Notes: generated by a model not told the origin, from the letters alone. DNA of 64,000 nt from Geodermatophilus normandii (GCF_003182485.1 NZ_QGTX01000001.1:2682001-2746000), one strand, 5' to 3'; positions 9,601 to 18,107 are shown, counted from the stretch's first letter. Numbers and translations: made by a program.

Positions 9601-9891
9601 GCCGTCGAGGTCGTCGAGCGCCTGCTCGGCCCGCTCGCGCTCATCGCCTTTCCGCACGGCCCGCTCCAAGGCGGCGCGGAGCCGGTCACGGAGCTCGGCG
9701 CCGGCCTTCTCGGTGAACGTCACCGCGGCGATCGCCCCCATGGAGACGCCGTCGTGCAAGACGAGCTGCGTGATCCGGTCAACCAGGCTCTTGGTCTTGC
9801 CCGATCCGGCGCCGGCCTCGACGAAGAGCGTCCGGTCGGTGTCCTCGCGGATGGCGCGGCGCGCCTCGTCGTCCGGCAGGGGAGTGCTCAC
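6652..9891 (-). CDS. AddA-like UvrD/RecB helicase-nuclease
   Basis: A 1079-residue SF1A helicase with Walker A EAGAGSGKT (25-33), motif Ia TFTEKAGAELRDRLR, Walker B LLLDEFQDTD, motif III GDPKQSIYRFRRAD, motif V VMTIHAAKGLEFPIVV, motif VI YVAATRARDHLVVSLHR, and a C-terminal RecB-type nuclease core (GYVDLVYREDDGSLVVVDYKTD, with catalytic D and DxK). This is the AddA/RecB plan: 3'-5' unwinding of double-strand ends with single-strand cleavage for recombination repair. The GTG start overlaps the stop of the AddB-like gene (GTGA, 9888-9891), so the two subunits are made from one transcript. Mycobacterial AdnAB is the other actinobacterial type; the partner here lacks a visible Walker A, which favours AddAB. 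Confidence 0.88.
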   Translation of the reverse strand: MSTPLPDDEARRAIREDTDRTLFVEAGAGSGKTKSLVDRITQLVLHDGVSMGAIAAVTFTEKAGAELRDRLRAALERAVRKGDERERAEQALDDLDGAAIGTLHSFAQRILGEHPIEAGLPPLIEVADELSSAVAFEERWAEQRRRLLDDDTVAEPLLLAMAAGVTLDHLRSLAKLFTADWDLVQERVLAGDAPSPAELRGLEDMVARAAELAARADECADDADKFLPHLRGLGAWGERLGTAATFEARLEILREAAGLKLSFGQAGNWGGKVAFTELKDGCKELLADAAELVTEVVEVTLRLLSRWIAAGVIEAADRRRAEGRLEFHDLLVLSRDLLRRDADVRAALGSRYQRLLLDEFQDTDPIQIELAVRIAGGAGAVEDRWEDVVVPPGSLFVVGDPKQSIYRFRRADIAMYLRAQEVLRGRVDLTTNFRTVEPVVSWVNAVFGRLITAEEDAQPAYTPLDAHREPQGEAPAVVVLGAEEHPGKVSAQELRRREAADVAGSIQRAIAEQWPVKDSTSGEWRAARLDDVAVLVPSRTSLEALEDALDATGIPYRAEASSLVYEAQEVRDLLAATRAVADPSDAFALVTALRSPLFGCGDDDLWTWKRDGGSFHLLAPEDAARADHPVARALSYLRRLHHRSRWMAPSEVLTALVTDRRMLEVAAPGPRARDQWRRLRFVVDQARAWSESEHGGLRAYLTWAAQQGEESSRVVEAALPETDASAVRVMTIHAAKGLEFPIVVMSGMTAAPRRGSGVRVLWPAAGGYAVSLRKDVTTGDFAAAAPVDEQMDDRERRRLLYVAATRARDHLVVSLHRCDGYKTQSAARLLTNEGRAVEGAGTWSVAQLLDGHRVRVPASAPRTPQDYEEWLAGLNEVRVASALTSAVSASGLEGTEPEVALAAEAEPPGRAKGPVNVELPAWSKGRYGTAIGRAVHGVLQSVDLATGTGLEDAVAAQCVAEGVESHADVVTALVHSALSTDVVQRAAVREHWREMYVGTVQDDGTVLEGYVDLVYREDDGSLVVVDYKTDAIPAEAIAARAQYYRPQLKAYASMIEDAVASTRVGTRIAFLHPRTAVVV

Positions 9892-12800
9892 GCGTCGGCT
9901 CCGTCGTCGGTGGAAGGCAGCGGTTTAACCAGGGCGACCAGCGCACTGAGCCGGGGGTCGTGTCGGATGCTCTCCCAGCGCGCGCGGCCCGTGCCGTAGC
10001 CGATGCCATCGGAGTTGCAGTACCGGCACTGGACGTACGTGACGTCGGCGTCCCTGGGCGGCCGGGCGGGGAAGAGCCCGGACCGGATGCCGGAGACGAT
10101 CGTCTGCACCGTCTCGGCGTAGAGCTGCTCGACGTCGTCGCTGAGGGGGACGGCCATCCGGTCCTTGTGCCGGCCGACGAACCAGTACGCGGCCTCGACG
10201 ACGGTGTCCTCGTCGCCGTGCGCTGCGCGGGCGGCGTGTGCGTAGACGGGGAGCTGCAGCTTGCTGCCGCCCAACAGGGGGTCGTCCGGGCCGAGGCCGG
10301 TGAATCTCTTGCTGCTCCCGCTCTTGATGTCGGTGACGAAGAGCGTGCCGTCCTCGCCGACGTCCACCTTGTCGGCCGAGCCGCGCATGAGCACGGTCCT
10401 GCCGTCCGGCAGCCGGATCGCCACGGGCGCGGTCCCGTCGACGCCAAAGTGCAGCTCGCTGGTGACCACGCGCGCCCGGTGCTCGGCGCGCCAGACGTCG
10501 TCCGCGGCGAGCATCGCCTGCAGGTCCGCCTGGATGCGGGCCAGCGTGCGCTGCCACAGCCGCGGGTGGCCGGTCCGCCCCTCGGCGGTGAAGCGTTCGG
10601 CCAGGTCGGCGGCGATCCCGGCGAGCCGCTGGCGCTGCTCGTCGCTCCACGGCTCGCCGTGGCCGGGCAGCCGGCCCTCGTACTCCTTGACGAGGCCGTC
10701 GAACGCCTCGTGCATGAGCGTGCCGAGGTCTGCCGGGCTGATGTCGAGGAGGTCCTCGGGCTGCTCGACCGGCTCGATGCGCAGCAGCCGGCGGATGAAG
10801 TAGGAGTGCGGGCAGTCGACGTACTGCTCCAGGGCCGTCGGCGCGACCGACCGGACGCCGTCGGCGAAGTCCGGGAGGCCGTCGGCCACGTGCGTCAGGT
10901 CGCCGTCGAAGCGGGTGAACCGGCCACTGCCCCGGTTGGTGAGGACGTCCTGCGCGGCGTCGACGACGGCGTCGTCGAGCACCACGCCGGCCGAGGCCGC
11001 CTGGGTGCGCCACTCCTGCTCGCAGGCGGGGCTCCCCGTCGACAGCAGCGAGCCGGCGAAGGACGGCGACGTCGTGAGCCCGTCGATCCGGGTGGACTCC
11101 CACTCGGTGGCCGCCAACCCCGGCTCGCCCGACAGGACGCGCAGCGAGGGCAGCAGCCACCGACTGGGCAGGTGCCGGCCCTTGGTCCGGAGGTCGCCGC
11201 GCGGGAAGGAGGCGACCACCTCGGGCGCGGCGGCGAAGGCGGCGAGCAGGTGACGGCGGCTGCTGTCGACGCGTTCGCGCGATCCGAGGAGTTGGCCGGC
11301 GGATGCCTCGCGGGCCCGCTCAGGGAGCAGGGGGTCCTCCCGCAGTCGGCCGGGGAAGACGCCCTCAGCCAGGCCGACCACGAAGACGGCATCGAGGTCG
11401 AGCCCGACGGCCGCGGACACGGGTGCGACGAGGACGCCGTCGCCGAAGCGCCCCGCCCGGGGAAGGGCGCCCTCGAGCTCGCTGCCGAGCGTCTCGCGCA
11501 GAGCAGTGAGACCGGCCGCAGTGCCGAAGCCGTCGAGCGGCTCGAGGCCGCGCAGCGACCGCTCGAGCGCGGCGGCGGCGTACTGCTCCTCCCGGGGCAG
11601 CGCCGTCAACTCGTCGGGCTCGCCGATGAGCGCGTGGAGAAGCTCGAGTGCCCAGCCGCTGAGGTCACGCCAGCTGACGAGCCGAAAACCCCGGTGCAGT
11701 TCGCCGCGGAGGTGTGCCGCGAAGGCCCGCAGCGCCTCGGCGTCGGCGATGTGCGCGCTGATGCCGTCGAGGACACCGGGAGGCGCGTCGCCGGCTCGCG
11801 CGGCGACGAGACGGTGCCGCTCGTCCTCGATGTAGCGCCTCAGCCGCTCGTCCCAGTCGGTGCCCTGCACGACGCCGGCCGAGCGGGAGATGCGCTCCCA
11901 GCGGGACACGGGGACGCGTGTCCCTCCCGGTGTCCGCATCGGTGCTGCCGCCAGGGCCCGGAAGAGGTCGGCACGGGGGACCTCGTCCTTGGCCAGGTCC
12001 AGCAGTTCGAGGAACGCCCGGGCGATGGAGCGCTCGTGCACGGGGCGAGTGCCCGGGCCGTTCACCGTGATCCCCGCGGCAGCGAGGTGCTCGTGGAGCA
12101 GGCGGGCGTAGGGGTCGGCGGCGGTGTACAGGACGGCGACCCGGTGGGCCCTTGTGGTCCGCAGCTTGCCGACGACCTCGCGGACGACGCAGCGCACCTC
12201 GTCGTCGGCGTCCGAGGCGGTCAGCACGCGGCTGGCCACGGGGGCCTGAGGTGCTGCCGGGGCCGCGACGCCGATGCGGTCGAGTGAGCGGTGCACGGCG
12301 GCGTCCGCCTTGTCGTCGCCGGTCAAAGCGACGACGGTGTGCAGCGGAGCGGACCCGGCCAGCGCCCGGATGAACTCCGCCTCGGACCGGGTCAGGGACT
12401 GGGGGAGGTACAGGACGACGGCTCCCGCCTCGGCGGCCCGTTCCGGTCGCTCGAGACAGATGCGGGCGGCAGTGCGGAGGAGGTCGGTCTCGTCGTACCA
12501 GGACGGGGCGAGGGCAGCGCGCACGTCGCGGTGCAGCCGGACCAGGTCGGGTCCGAGGGAGAAGGACCGGGCGACGGCGTCGAGGCCGTCGTCGTCGAGG
12601 TCACGCAGTTCCTGGCCGGCGCGGACGAGCGCCTGCACGGTGGCCGGGTGGTCCGCCACGGGCGCGAAGACGCCGCCGTCCTTCAACGCCATTCGCCAGG
12701 CTGCGGCCACGACCGGCGCGGTGGCCGGCCGACGCGGGTGGAGCGCCGGTGCGGCGAGGCGCTCGGCGAGCCGGACGGCGGTGGTGGGGAAGAGAGCGGC

Positions 12801-12968
12801 GATGCCGCGGTGGTGCTCGTCGAGTCCCTGTGCCACGAAGCGGCGGGCGACGATCCCGGCGATGTTGTTGGGCATCAGCACGGTGACCGGGGCGAGTGGA
12901 TCGCCCGCCTTTAAGTCCCGGACGACGTCCCGGAGCTCCTCGAGCGCAGCGCGGCCGTACGCGGTCAT
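9888..12968 (-). CDS. AddB-like PD-(D/E)XK nuclease subunit
   Basis: This 1026-residue protein has an inactivated-helicase N-terminal part (VTVLMPNNIAGIVARRF, without the GKT of a Walker A), a UvrD-like core (VLVAPVSAAVGLDLDAVFVVGLAEGVFPG), and a C-terminal nuclease: an ALEQYVDCPHSYFIRRLL entry, the catalytic pair DKVDVGEDGTLFVTDIKSG, and a late CRYC pair. In AddB three C-terminal cysteines plus the upstream one hold a 4Fe-4S cluster; here the last position after CRYC is not cysteine, so only three of four are seen. It precedes and overlaps the AddA-like gene. The probable role is the second nuclease/recognition subunit of a double-strand-end resection enzyme. Confidence 0.82.
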   Translation of the reverse strand: MTAYGRAALEELRDVVRDLKAGDPLAPVTVLMPNNIAGIVARRFVAQGLDEHHRGIAALFPTTAVRLAERLAAPALHPRRPATAPVVAAAWRMALKDGGVFAPVADHPATVQALVRAGQELRDLDDDGLDAVARSFSLGPDLVRLHRDVRAALAPSWYDETDLLRTAARICLERPERAAEAGAVVLYLPQSLTRSEAEFIRALAGSAPLHTVVALTGDDKADAAVHRSLDRIGVAAPAAPQAPVASRVLTASDADDEVRCVVREVVGKLRTTRAHRVAVLYTAADPYARLLHEHLAAAGITVNGPGTRPVHERSIARAFLELLDLAKDEVPRADLFRALAAAPMRTPGGTRVPVSRWERISRSAGVVQGTDWDERLRRYIEDERHRLVAARAGDAPPGVLDGISAHIADAEALRAFAAHLRGELHRGFRLVSWRDLSGWALELLHALIGEPDELTALPREEQYAAAALERSLRGLEPLDGFGTAAGLTALRETLGSELEGALPRAGRFGDGVLVAPVSAAVGLDLDAVFVVGLAEGVFPGRLREDPLLPERAREASAGQLLGSRERVDSSRRHLLAAFAAAPEVVASFPRGDLRTKGRHLPSRWLLPSLRVLSGEPGLAATEWESTRIDGLTTSPSFAGSLLSTGSPACEQEWRTQAASAGVVLDDAVVDAAQDVLTNRGSGRFTRFDGDLTHVADGLPDFADGVRSVAPTALEQYVDCPHSYFIRRLLRIEPVEQPEDLLDISPADLGTLMHEAFDGLVKEYEGRLPGHGEPWSDEQRQRLAGIAADLAERFTAEGRTGHPRLWQRTLARIQADLQAMLAADDVWRAEHRARVVTSELHFGVDGTAPVAIRLPDGRTVLMRGSADKVDVGEDGTLFVTDIKSGSSKRFTGLGPDDPLLGGSKLQLPVYAHAARAAHGDEDTVVEAAYWFVGRHKDRMAVPLSDDVEQLYAETVQTIVSGIRSGLFPARPPRDADVTYVQCRYCNSDGIGYGTGRARWESIRHDPRLSALVALVKPLPSTDDGADA

Positions 12969-13137
12969 TCATCCCCCGTGGTGTGAGACCGCGCGGGACC
13001 GTAACAACGCTCAAGGGACCTGAGGGGCACTTCGGCCACGGTCACCCGGAAGCGTCATGCTCAGGTGACACGTCCGTCCCGTGGCTCCCGCCCGTGGCAT
13101 CGTCCGGCGTCGTCACTGTGTCGAGGAGGCAGGGTCG

Positions 13138-13914
13138 GTGTCACAGGTGTCCGGTCAGTTCTCGCCGTACGTGTCAGAGCAGCTGCAGTCGTATGTCTAC
13201 GTTCTGCGCGACCCACGGGACGACGTCGTCTTCTACGTGGGTAAGGGCGTCGACAACCGCGTGTTCGACCATGCGCATGCAGCGCTGGCCGAGGACGCAG
13301 AGACGCAGGTGTCGCTCAAGCTCGACCGCATCCGGGCCATCCACCACGAGGGCCTGACGGTGCGGACGGAGATCCTCCGCTTCGGGATGACGAGCCGCGA
13401 GGCGTACGAGGTCGAGGCCGTGGCGATCCAGCTCCTCGACGCCCAGCCCCGTGCCGAGTTGACCAACATCGTCTCCGGTCATCACGTCGAGGCGCGTGGA
13501 TGGATGTCCACTGCGGACGCCGTCTCCGTCTTCGAGGCGCCCCCCGCGCCTGACATCACCGAGCCGGTCCTGCTGATCAGGCCCACGCAGCTCTGGTATC
13601 CCGGTATGAGCGACGAGGACCTCTTCGAGGTCACCCACGGCTGGTGGGTGCTCAACCCCAACCGTGCCGCGTCGGCAGATTACGTCCTCAGCGTCTCGCG
13701 CGGAGTCGTCCGTGCGATCTACCGCCCTGAGAGGTGGCGCGCACAGCAGCTGGGCGATCGCGGCTACACCGACGGGGCCGGGAAGGCGCGCTGGGGCTTC
13801 CTCGGATCACCGACGTCGGTCCACGGCGACTTCGCGAACGGCGTCCTCGGCACCGACGTGACGCGCTACTTCGCGAAGGGTGCTCAGAACTCGGTGCGAT
13901 ACCTGAACTGCTGA
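13138..13914 (+). CDS. GIY-YIG nuclease-domain protein
   Basis: 258 residues. The N-terminus holds a GIY-YIG-like core: YVYVLRDPRDD...FYVGKGVDNRVFDHAH, then a conserved glutamate region (YEVEAVAIQLLDA), resembling the LEM-3/GIY-YIG subgroup of structure-selective nucleases. The C-terminal 130 residues (LWYPGMSDEDLFEVTHGWWVLN and onward) match a domain often fused to such nucleases but unnamed to me. GTG at 13138 is chosen because AGGAGG lies 8 bases upstream; an upstream in-frame GTG at 13081 has no such site. It stands alone on the plus strand and converges with the next gene. A DNA repair or restriction role is inferred. Confidence 0.78.
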   Translation: MSQVSGQFSPYVSEQLQSYVYVLRDPRDDVVFYVGKGVDNRVFDHAHAALAEDAETQVSLKLDRIRAIHHEGLTVRTEILRFGMTSREAYEVEAVAIQLLDAQPRAELTNIVSGHHVEARGWMSTADAVSVFEAPPAPDITEPVLLIRPTQLWYPGMSDEDLFEVTHGWWVLNPNRAASADYVLSVSRGVVRAIYRPERWRAQQLGDRGYTDGAGKARWGFLGSPTSVHGDFANGVLGTDVTRYFAKGAQNSVRYLNC

Positions 13915-13936
13915 GCTTGCGCAGGCACCGAGTTCA

Positions 13937-14752
13937 CTAGAAGACCGAGCAGCCGAGAATGTGGTGCTGATGCCTGCCGGCGAACCACCTTCCGGTCTTC
14001 CTCGAGCGTCGATAGGTCCCCAGATACCCGAGCGGCTTCACGGTGACGTGCACCTGCCATGACCGTCCGTCAGGTCGTGACGGCAAGCCGGCGCCCAGGC
14101 GCGCGAGCGTTCCGTACCACCCGCAATAGGTGTCGAGGACGAGATGCGCGTCTCGATCGGTGCCGGTCGGTAAGTCGTGGACCAGTCGACCGAGCTGCGG
14201 GTGGCCCCCGTCTGCGGCCTCGATACCCAGAAGGTGCTCGAGGACGTGGCCGAGGTGCAGTGCATCCCCGCCGTCCAGCATCGAGCGCCACTCGGGTCGG
14301 GCCCGCACCGCAGTGACCACCGGCGTGGCGACTGCGCCCGTTCCCGTTCGCTCATGAATTAGCCGGCTGTACTTGTCGAGGGAGTGGGAGGTCTGAGCCC
14401 ACGAAACCAGCGCGAGCGCGTCGTCACCCCACCACCGGTCGAGAACCGACAACTGCGGAGTGTCCGTGGGACGCCCAGCGGCGATCCACCGCTGTACGCC
14501 GAGGTCCGGTCGTACCCAGCCGAGCATGCCCCAGGTGAGCGTCGTCAACGGTGCCCAGAAGGCAATCGGATCGATGGGGACTCCGTCCGATCGCGTTCCT
14601 GACTTCCAGGGGGCTGTGGGAGGAGACCACGGCCCGCGCGGGTCGTTCACAGCCTGGACCAGTGTCGGCAGGGCCCATGTCCACGGGCCGCTGTCACCGA
14701 TCAACTGTTCCGAGACAGGATCTGGCCTCCAGATCGAATCGCTCATCCCCAC
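13937..14752 (-). CDS. hypothetical protein, Trp-rich
   Basis: A 271-residue product of unknown function, rich in tryptophan and histidine (IWRPDPVSEQLI, WTWALPTLVQ, RWWGDDALALVSWAQ, GHVLEHLLGIEAADGG). No signal peptide, membrane segment or catalytic motif is evident. The start is a GTG at 14752; an ATG two codons inside (14746) is equally possible. The end converges with the GIY-YIG gene 22 bp away, and the start lies 6 bp from the end of ... no coding overlap with the ADP-ribose operon, whose last gene ends at 14779, so it could be read as the distal gene of that transcript. Confidence 0.6.
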   Translation of the reverse strand: MGMSDSIWRPDPVSEQLIGDSGPWTWALPTLVQAVNDPRGPWSPPTAPWKSGTRSDGVPIDPIAFWAPLTTLTWGMLGWVRPDLGVQRWIAAGRPTDTPQLSVLDRWWGDDALALVSWAQTSHSLDKYSRLIHERTGTGAVATPVVTAVRARPEWRSMLDGGDALHLGHVLEHLLGIEAADGGHPQLGRLVHDLPTGTDRDAHLVLDTYCGWYGTLARLGAGLPSRPDGRSWQVHVTVKPLGYLGTYRRSRKTGRWFAGRHQHHILGCSVF

Positions 14753-14778
14753 ACCTCGGCTCGTCTGATCTGCAGCGG

Positions 14779-15399
14779 TCAGGCGGCGGATCGCAAGTCG
14801 TCAACTGCCCGCTGGAGTGCCGCGGCGATCGAGGAGTCCGGTAGCCGCTCCACAACCGCCCGCTCGACGCTCGTGTAATACCAGAGCAGCTCCTCGCGGC
14901 TCGCGTTGAACGTCGACCAGAAGGCCTGCCCGTACCGGCGGACGTCCGCGGCGATGCAGAGCCCGTTGTGCGTCTTGTCCGCTGCGGTCACCAGCAGGGC
15001 GTCGAGGGGCTTGTCGCCCAGCCCGGAGACGTATGCCTCCTTCCGCTCCCGCCATGTCCCGCTACGGTTGCCGTCGGCGTCCAGCCCGTCCGAGCACGCC
15101 CGCACGATGTCCGCGACATCGTCGCCGAAGCGCAACCGGATTTCGGCCAGGACCTCCCCGCCGGTGCCGGCCGGCGCGTCCTCGACGGCGTCGTGCAGCA
15201 GCCCGGCGATCGCCTGGTCCTCGCTGCCGCCGTGCTCGAGCACCAACGCGCTGACGCTCATCAGGTGCGTCAGGTAGGGCACCTGTGAGCCCTTGCGCAG
15301 CTGCTTCCGGTGGTGCTCCGCCGCATACGCGAAGGCGTCGTCGTAGCGGGTCGACAGCGGGCCGCTGCCCACCGTCTTGCGGTCCTCGAGCGTCGTCAT
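14779..15399 (-). CDS. SpoT/MESH1-like HD-domain phosphohydrolase
   Basis: 206 residues. The motifs match the (p)ppGpp hydrolase branch of HD enzymes: HHRKQLRKGSQVPYLTHLM, then GLLHDAVEDAPA (the HD pair) and a late ADKTHN segment. These bind Mn2+ and remove pyrophosphate from ppGpp-like or other 3'-pyrophosphorylated nucleotides. It is the last gene of the operon that begins with ARPP-1. ATG at 15399 overlaps a TGA of the upstream gene (ATGA) if that gene ends in the alternative frame. The upstream region has no stop in this frame as far as 16839, but that long frame is a by-product of frameshifts and GC bias. In an ADP-ribose cluster it might act on a nucleotide made by a neighbouring enzyme (inference). 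Confidence 0.82.
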   Translation of the reverse strand: MTTLEDRKTVGSGPLSTRYDDAFAYAAEHHRKQLRKGSQVPYLTHLMSVSALVLEHGGSEDQAIAGLLHDAVEDAPAGTGGEVLAEIRLRFGDDVADIVRACSDGLDADGNRSGTWRERKEAYVSGLGDKPLDALLVTAADKTHNGLCIAADVRRYGQAFWSTFNASREELLWYYTSVERAVVERLPDSSIAAALQRAVDDLRSAA

Positions 15400-15804
15400 C
15401 CGTCCTGTCCTCTCATGATGGCGGCGACGGGCGCCTCGACCGTCGCCCGTTCCGTCGTCGTCCGCGAGGCCGCCCGGGCGGCGGCCCCACTGGTTGTCGG
15501 GGTCGTCGCCCCTGGCGCCCCATCCCGAGGCCAGCGGCCAGTAGCGCACGACCCGCACCTCGCCCGCGTCCCGCGCGCGGGTGACCGTCGCCGAGTCCTC
15601 CGCACCGAGCCGCAGCTCGAGCGTCTCCGTGTCGGCCGACCGGGTTAGCGAGCTGCCCACCACACCTGGAACGGCGCCCAGCACGGCCAGGAGCAGCTCA
15701 TCGGAGCCCACCCCCTCCCCGCTCGCGTCGATCCAGCGCAGGCGGACGTGCGTCGTCTCCCCGCGCTGCTCCTGCCCGCGGACCCGGTACTGCCCGCCTG
15801 TCAT
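15396..15804 (-). CDS. unknown operon protein, apparently frameshifted
   Basis: An ATG at 15804 behind GAGGAGGAGCTG starts a product of about 105 residues: MTGGQYRVRGQ, TTHVRLRWIDASGEGV, ELRLGAEDSATVTRARD, GWGARGDDPDNQW. In the given frame it then runs without stop into the HD gene. In the next frame the sequence continues with near-perfect G/C third positions and stops at 15396-15398, overlapping the HD start as ATGA like the other joints of this operon. The two frames would be joined by removing one base from a four-base run (15485-15488). I therefore read it as a separate gene of about 135 residues carrying one extra base. No family recognised; it may be a small beta-rich protein. Confidence 0.6.
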
Positions 15805-15821
15805 CAGCTCCTCCTCGACCT

Positions 15822-16230
15822 TCACCCTGGACGCCGTCCACGCGGGGACGGCGGGAAGCCGGCGATGCCGCGGGCCCGCAGTCCGACCCGGGCGTTCCAC
15901 CCGTCGGCGTCCGAGTCGGCCGCGTTCACCGCGCGGAGCAGCGCGATGCTTGCAGGCAGATCGGTGAGCGACGCCCGCGCCTGCTTCTCCTGAGCACTGA
16001 TGGACGGAGCGGAGGAGTAATGCCGGACGCCGGTCAGGACCCGCGGCACCCCGGAGTCGCGACGACCCGCCGCCCCGACCGCCCTGCCACATCTCGCAGG
16101 CGACGGCTAAGTCCCCGGCGGCGACGGACGCCTGCTCCGCAGGACGGGCCAGCGCCACCGCGTCCGACTGCGCTGAACGGAGGACCCGGACGGCGCGGTC
16201 GCGGACCGCGGCGATGTCCACGGCGGTCAT
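15822..16230 (-). CDS. unknown helical operon protein, apparently frameshifted
   Basis: Starts with ATG at 16230, overlapping the upstream stop (ATGA). The first 50 residues are helical (DIAAVRDRAVRVLRSAQ, ARPAEQASVAAGDLAVACE). A second frame supplies the rest: VPRVLTGVRHYSSAPSIS, EKQARASLTDLPASIALLR, DSDADGWNARVGLRARG, stop at 15822. Codon use is typical in both pieces. Removing one base from the four-base run 16049-16052 joins them into a protein of about 135 residues. The next gene starts 17 bp after the stop. No family is recognised. The extra base is either a sequencing error or a real inactivating change. Confidence 0.6.
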
Positions 16231-16691
16231 CCGCACACCGGGCACGCGCCGCTCGGGAGGAGCGCCATCCAGTGCGACGGGCAGGTCGCGACCGGCTGGG
16301 CGACCTTCTTCGCCGAGCCGGTGCCGACACTCGATCGCGGACCGGCGGCGCGCCAGGCGACCGCCTCCCGGGCGACGGACAGGGCGGCGTCTGGCGCGCC
16401 GGCCAGGGCCTCGGCCGTGAGGTGCAGGTAGGTGGTCGCCGGTGTCTTCGGGTGGACGGTCGCCTCGGGCAGCCGCGCCGCGACCGCGGCCGCCTCGTCG
16501 GGCTCGACGGCGATCGACACCCACGTCCTGTGCAGGTAGACCGCCACGGCGCCCTCCATGGAGGGGCGGAGGCTGACGTACTGCTCCTGCCGGTCGGACT
16601 CGACGGCCGTCTCCGCGGCCAGCGTGGTCGCGAGCGTCCTGATCGCCGGCGCCGGGGCCAGGTCGTCGAGGTGCTCCTCCAGCGTGCTCAC
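16227..16691 (-). CDS. operon protein sharing the C-terminal domain of the Nudix regulator, with CxxC tail
   Basis: 154 residues, GTG start overlapping the stop of the glycohydrolase/phosphatase fusion (GTGA). Residues about 5-115 form a domain also present at the C-terminus of the divergent regulator: compare AIRTLATTLAAET, YVSLRPS, VAVYLHRTWVSIAVEPDEA, REAVAWRAAG here with ALRTLLAKLAART, YVTLHPA, VAAYVHAHRISIVLDPADA, ALDRSAAG there. The tail holds C-x3-H and CPVCG, a likely zinc site. The shared fold resembles small alpha/beta nucleic acid or ligand-binding modules but I cannot name it. Because both regulator and effector operon carry it, it may bind the same ligand (ADP-ribose or a derivative is the obvious candidate, inference). 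Confidence 0.7.
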   Translation of the reverse strand: MSTLEEHLDDLAPAPAIRTLATTLAAETAVESDRQEQYVSLRPSMEGAVAVYLHRTWVSIAVEPDEAAAVAARLPEATVHPKTPATTYLHLTAEALAGAPDAALSVAREAVAWRAAGPRSSVGTGSAKKVAQPVATCPSHWMALLPSGACPVCG

Positions 16692-18106
16692 ACGTCCTCC
16701 TCGTCGATACGGCGGTCCGCCAGCCGGTGCAGCGCGGCCGTGAAGCTGTGGTTCCACGTGCCGAGGTGCGGCCAGCGGTCACGGACGAACGCGGTGGCCT
16801 CCTCGACGTCCATCCCCTTCTGGCGGACGAGCCAGGCACGCAGGACGAGGCCGGTGCGCGACGCCCCGCCGTGGCAGTGGACGAGCACGCGGTGGCCCTC
16901 CTCCCGCAGCGCAGCCATGTCGTCGAGGACGTCGGCCAGCACGTCGTCCAGACCCGGGTTGTCGTCGTTGTCGGCCAGGTAGACCATCCGGCTCACGCGG
17001 TGCGGGAACGGCTCGCCGAGCCGGCAGAGCGAGACGACGGCGAAGTCCTCCTCGCTGTACCGGGCACCGTCGAGGTCGGCGGCCCAGATGCCGTCCACGA
17101 CCTCGACCGGACCGAGCCGCTCGGTGGCGCCCGGGTCGTACGCGCGCAGTGGGCCGCCGTCGAGCGCGGCGGCGAGCTGCTGGAGGTCGGCCAGCCGCCA
17201 CACCGTCCCGCCGTGCCCCGGCACGGTGCCGTGCACGACCGTCGACCAGCGCGCGGGGATGCCACCCATCCCGTACACGGCCCCGGCCAGACCGCCGGCG
17301 ACGCAGGCGACGGTGTCGGTGTCCCCGCCGAGGTCGATGACCAGCCGCATGACCTCGGCGAAGTCCGTGCCGTGTCGCAGGGCCCACAGGGCCTGGCCGA
17401 GCGTCGGCCAGACGGCGCCGTTGGCCTCGGTCGCCTTCCTCGGCGTCCAGTCCTCCGCGAGGACGGCGGCCCACTTGTCGCGGTACCGGACGTCGACCAG
17501 TTCGAGGGCCTCGGGGACGGCGGCCAGCGGGTCGCCGCCGTCGAGCGCCACGCGCATCAGCTCGTGGAAGACGGCGCAGCCCTCGCCGGCGGCCGGGTCG
17601 CCGTGCGTCAGCGCCGAGATGCGTCGTGCGGCGTCCACGGTGGCCTCGGTGCCGGAGCGGGAGAACCAGATGGCGGCCGGCGTCGTCCGCATGAGCGAGC
17701 CGTTGCCGGCCGCTCGTCCGGTGCGGTGGAAGTGCGCCGTCGCGGCCTCGTCCCACGGCAGGCCGGACCGGAGGACGGCGCTCGTCTGGACGCCGACGTC
17801 CGGCGGGCCGGCCGCCACCCACCGGCGGAACCGGTCGAAGACGTCGGCCTCGTCGAGGCCGCCCTCGTCGACCAGGGACGTCGCGACGAGCAGCGCCATC
17901 TGGGTGTCGTCGGTGAACTCGCCCGGCTCCCAGCCGAGGGGACCGCCACCGCACATCTCCGTCTCGGCGCCGCGCCGGGGAGTGGGGAAGCGCGTGGAGA
18001 AGGCGAGGGGCCGGCCGAACTCGAACGGCGCGCCCAGAGCGTCGCCGACGGCCGAGCCGACGAGGGCGCCGGCGACGCGGTGCCGGCGGGACAGGGAAGT
18101 GGTCAT
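16688..18106 (-). CDS. ADP-ribosylglycohydrolase fused to dual-specificity phosphatase
   Basis: 472 residues, two enzymes in one chain. Residues 1-325: ADP-ribosylglycohydrolase (DraG/ARH) with GALVGSAVGDALGAPFEFG, metal-binding FTDDTQM (64-70), AGNGSLMRTTP and the GGDTDTVACVAGG metal site (261-273). These remove ADP-ribose from arginine or related acceptors using two Mg2+ ions. Residues 335-472: cysteine phosphatase with HCHGGASRTG, nucleophile C411 and R417 (CX5R), followed by WxHxGxWN. The pairing suggests hydrolysis of an ADP-ribosyl bond then removal of a phosphate (for example ADP-ribose 1''-phosphate), though this is inferred. It follows ARPP-1 with no gap and overlaps the next gene. 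A paralogue lies at 38747-40144. Confidence 0.88.
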   Translation of the reverse strand: MTTSLSRRHRVAGALVGSAVGDALGAPFEFGRPLAFSTRFPTPRRGAETEMCGGGPLGWEPGEFTDDTQMALLVATSLVDEGGLDEADVFDRFRRWVAAGPPDVGVQTSAVLRSGLPWDEAATAHFHRTGRAAGNGSLMRTTPAAIWFSRSGTEATVDAARRISALTHGDPAAGEGCAVFHELMRVALDGGDPLAAVPEALELVDVRYRDKWAAVLAEDWTPRKATEANGAVWPTLGQALWALRHGTDFAEVMRLVIDLGGDTDTVACVAGGLAGAVYGMGGIPARWSTVVHGTVPGHGGTVWRLADLQQLAAALDGGPLRAYDPGATERLGPVEVVDGIWAADLDGARYSEEDFAVVSLCRLGEPFPHRVSRMVYLADNDDNPGLDDVLADVLDDMAALREEGHRVLVHCHGGASRTGLVLRAWLVRQKGMDVEEATAFVRDRWPHLGTWNHSFTAALHRLADRRIDEEDV

Positions 18107-18107
18107 C

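Noticed and set aside
14779-16839. A single 686-residue minus-strand reading frame covering several operon genes.
   Set aside because: It joins pieces of at least three genes through frame breaks; the true starts have ribosome sites or ATGA overlaps, and much of the long frame is Arg/Gly-rich shadow sequence.
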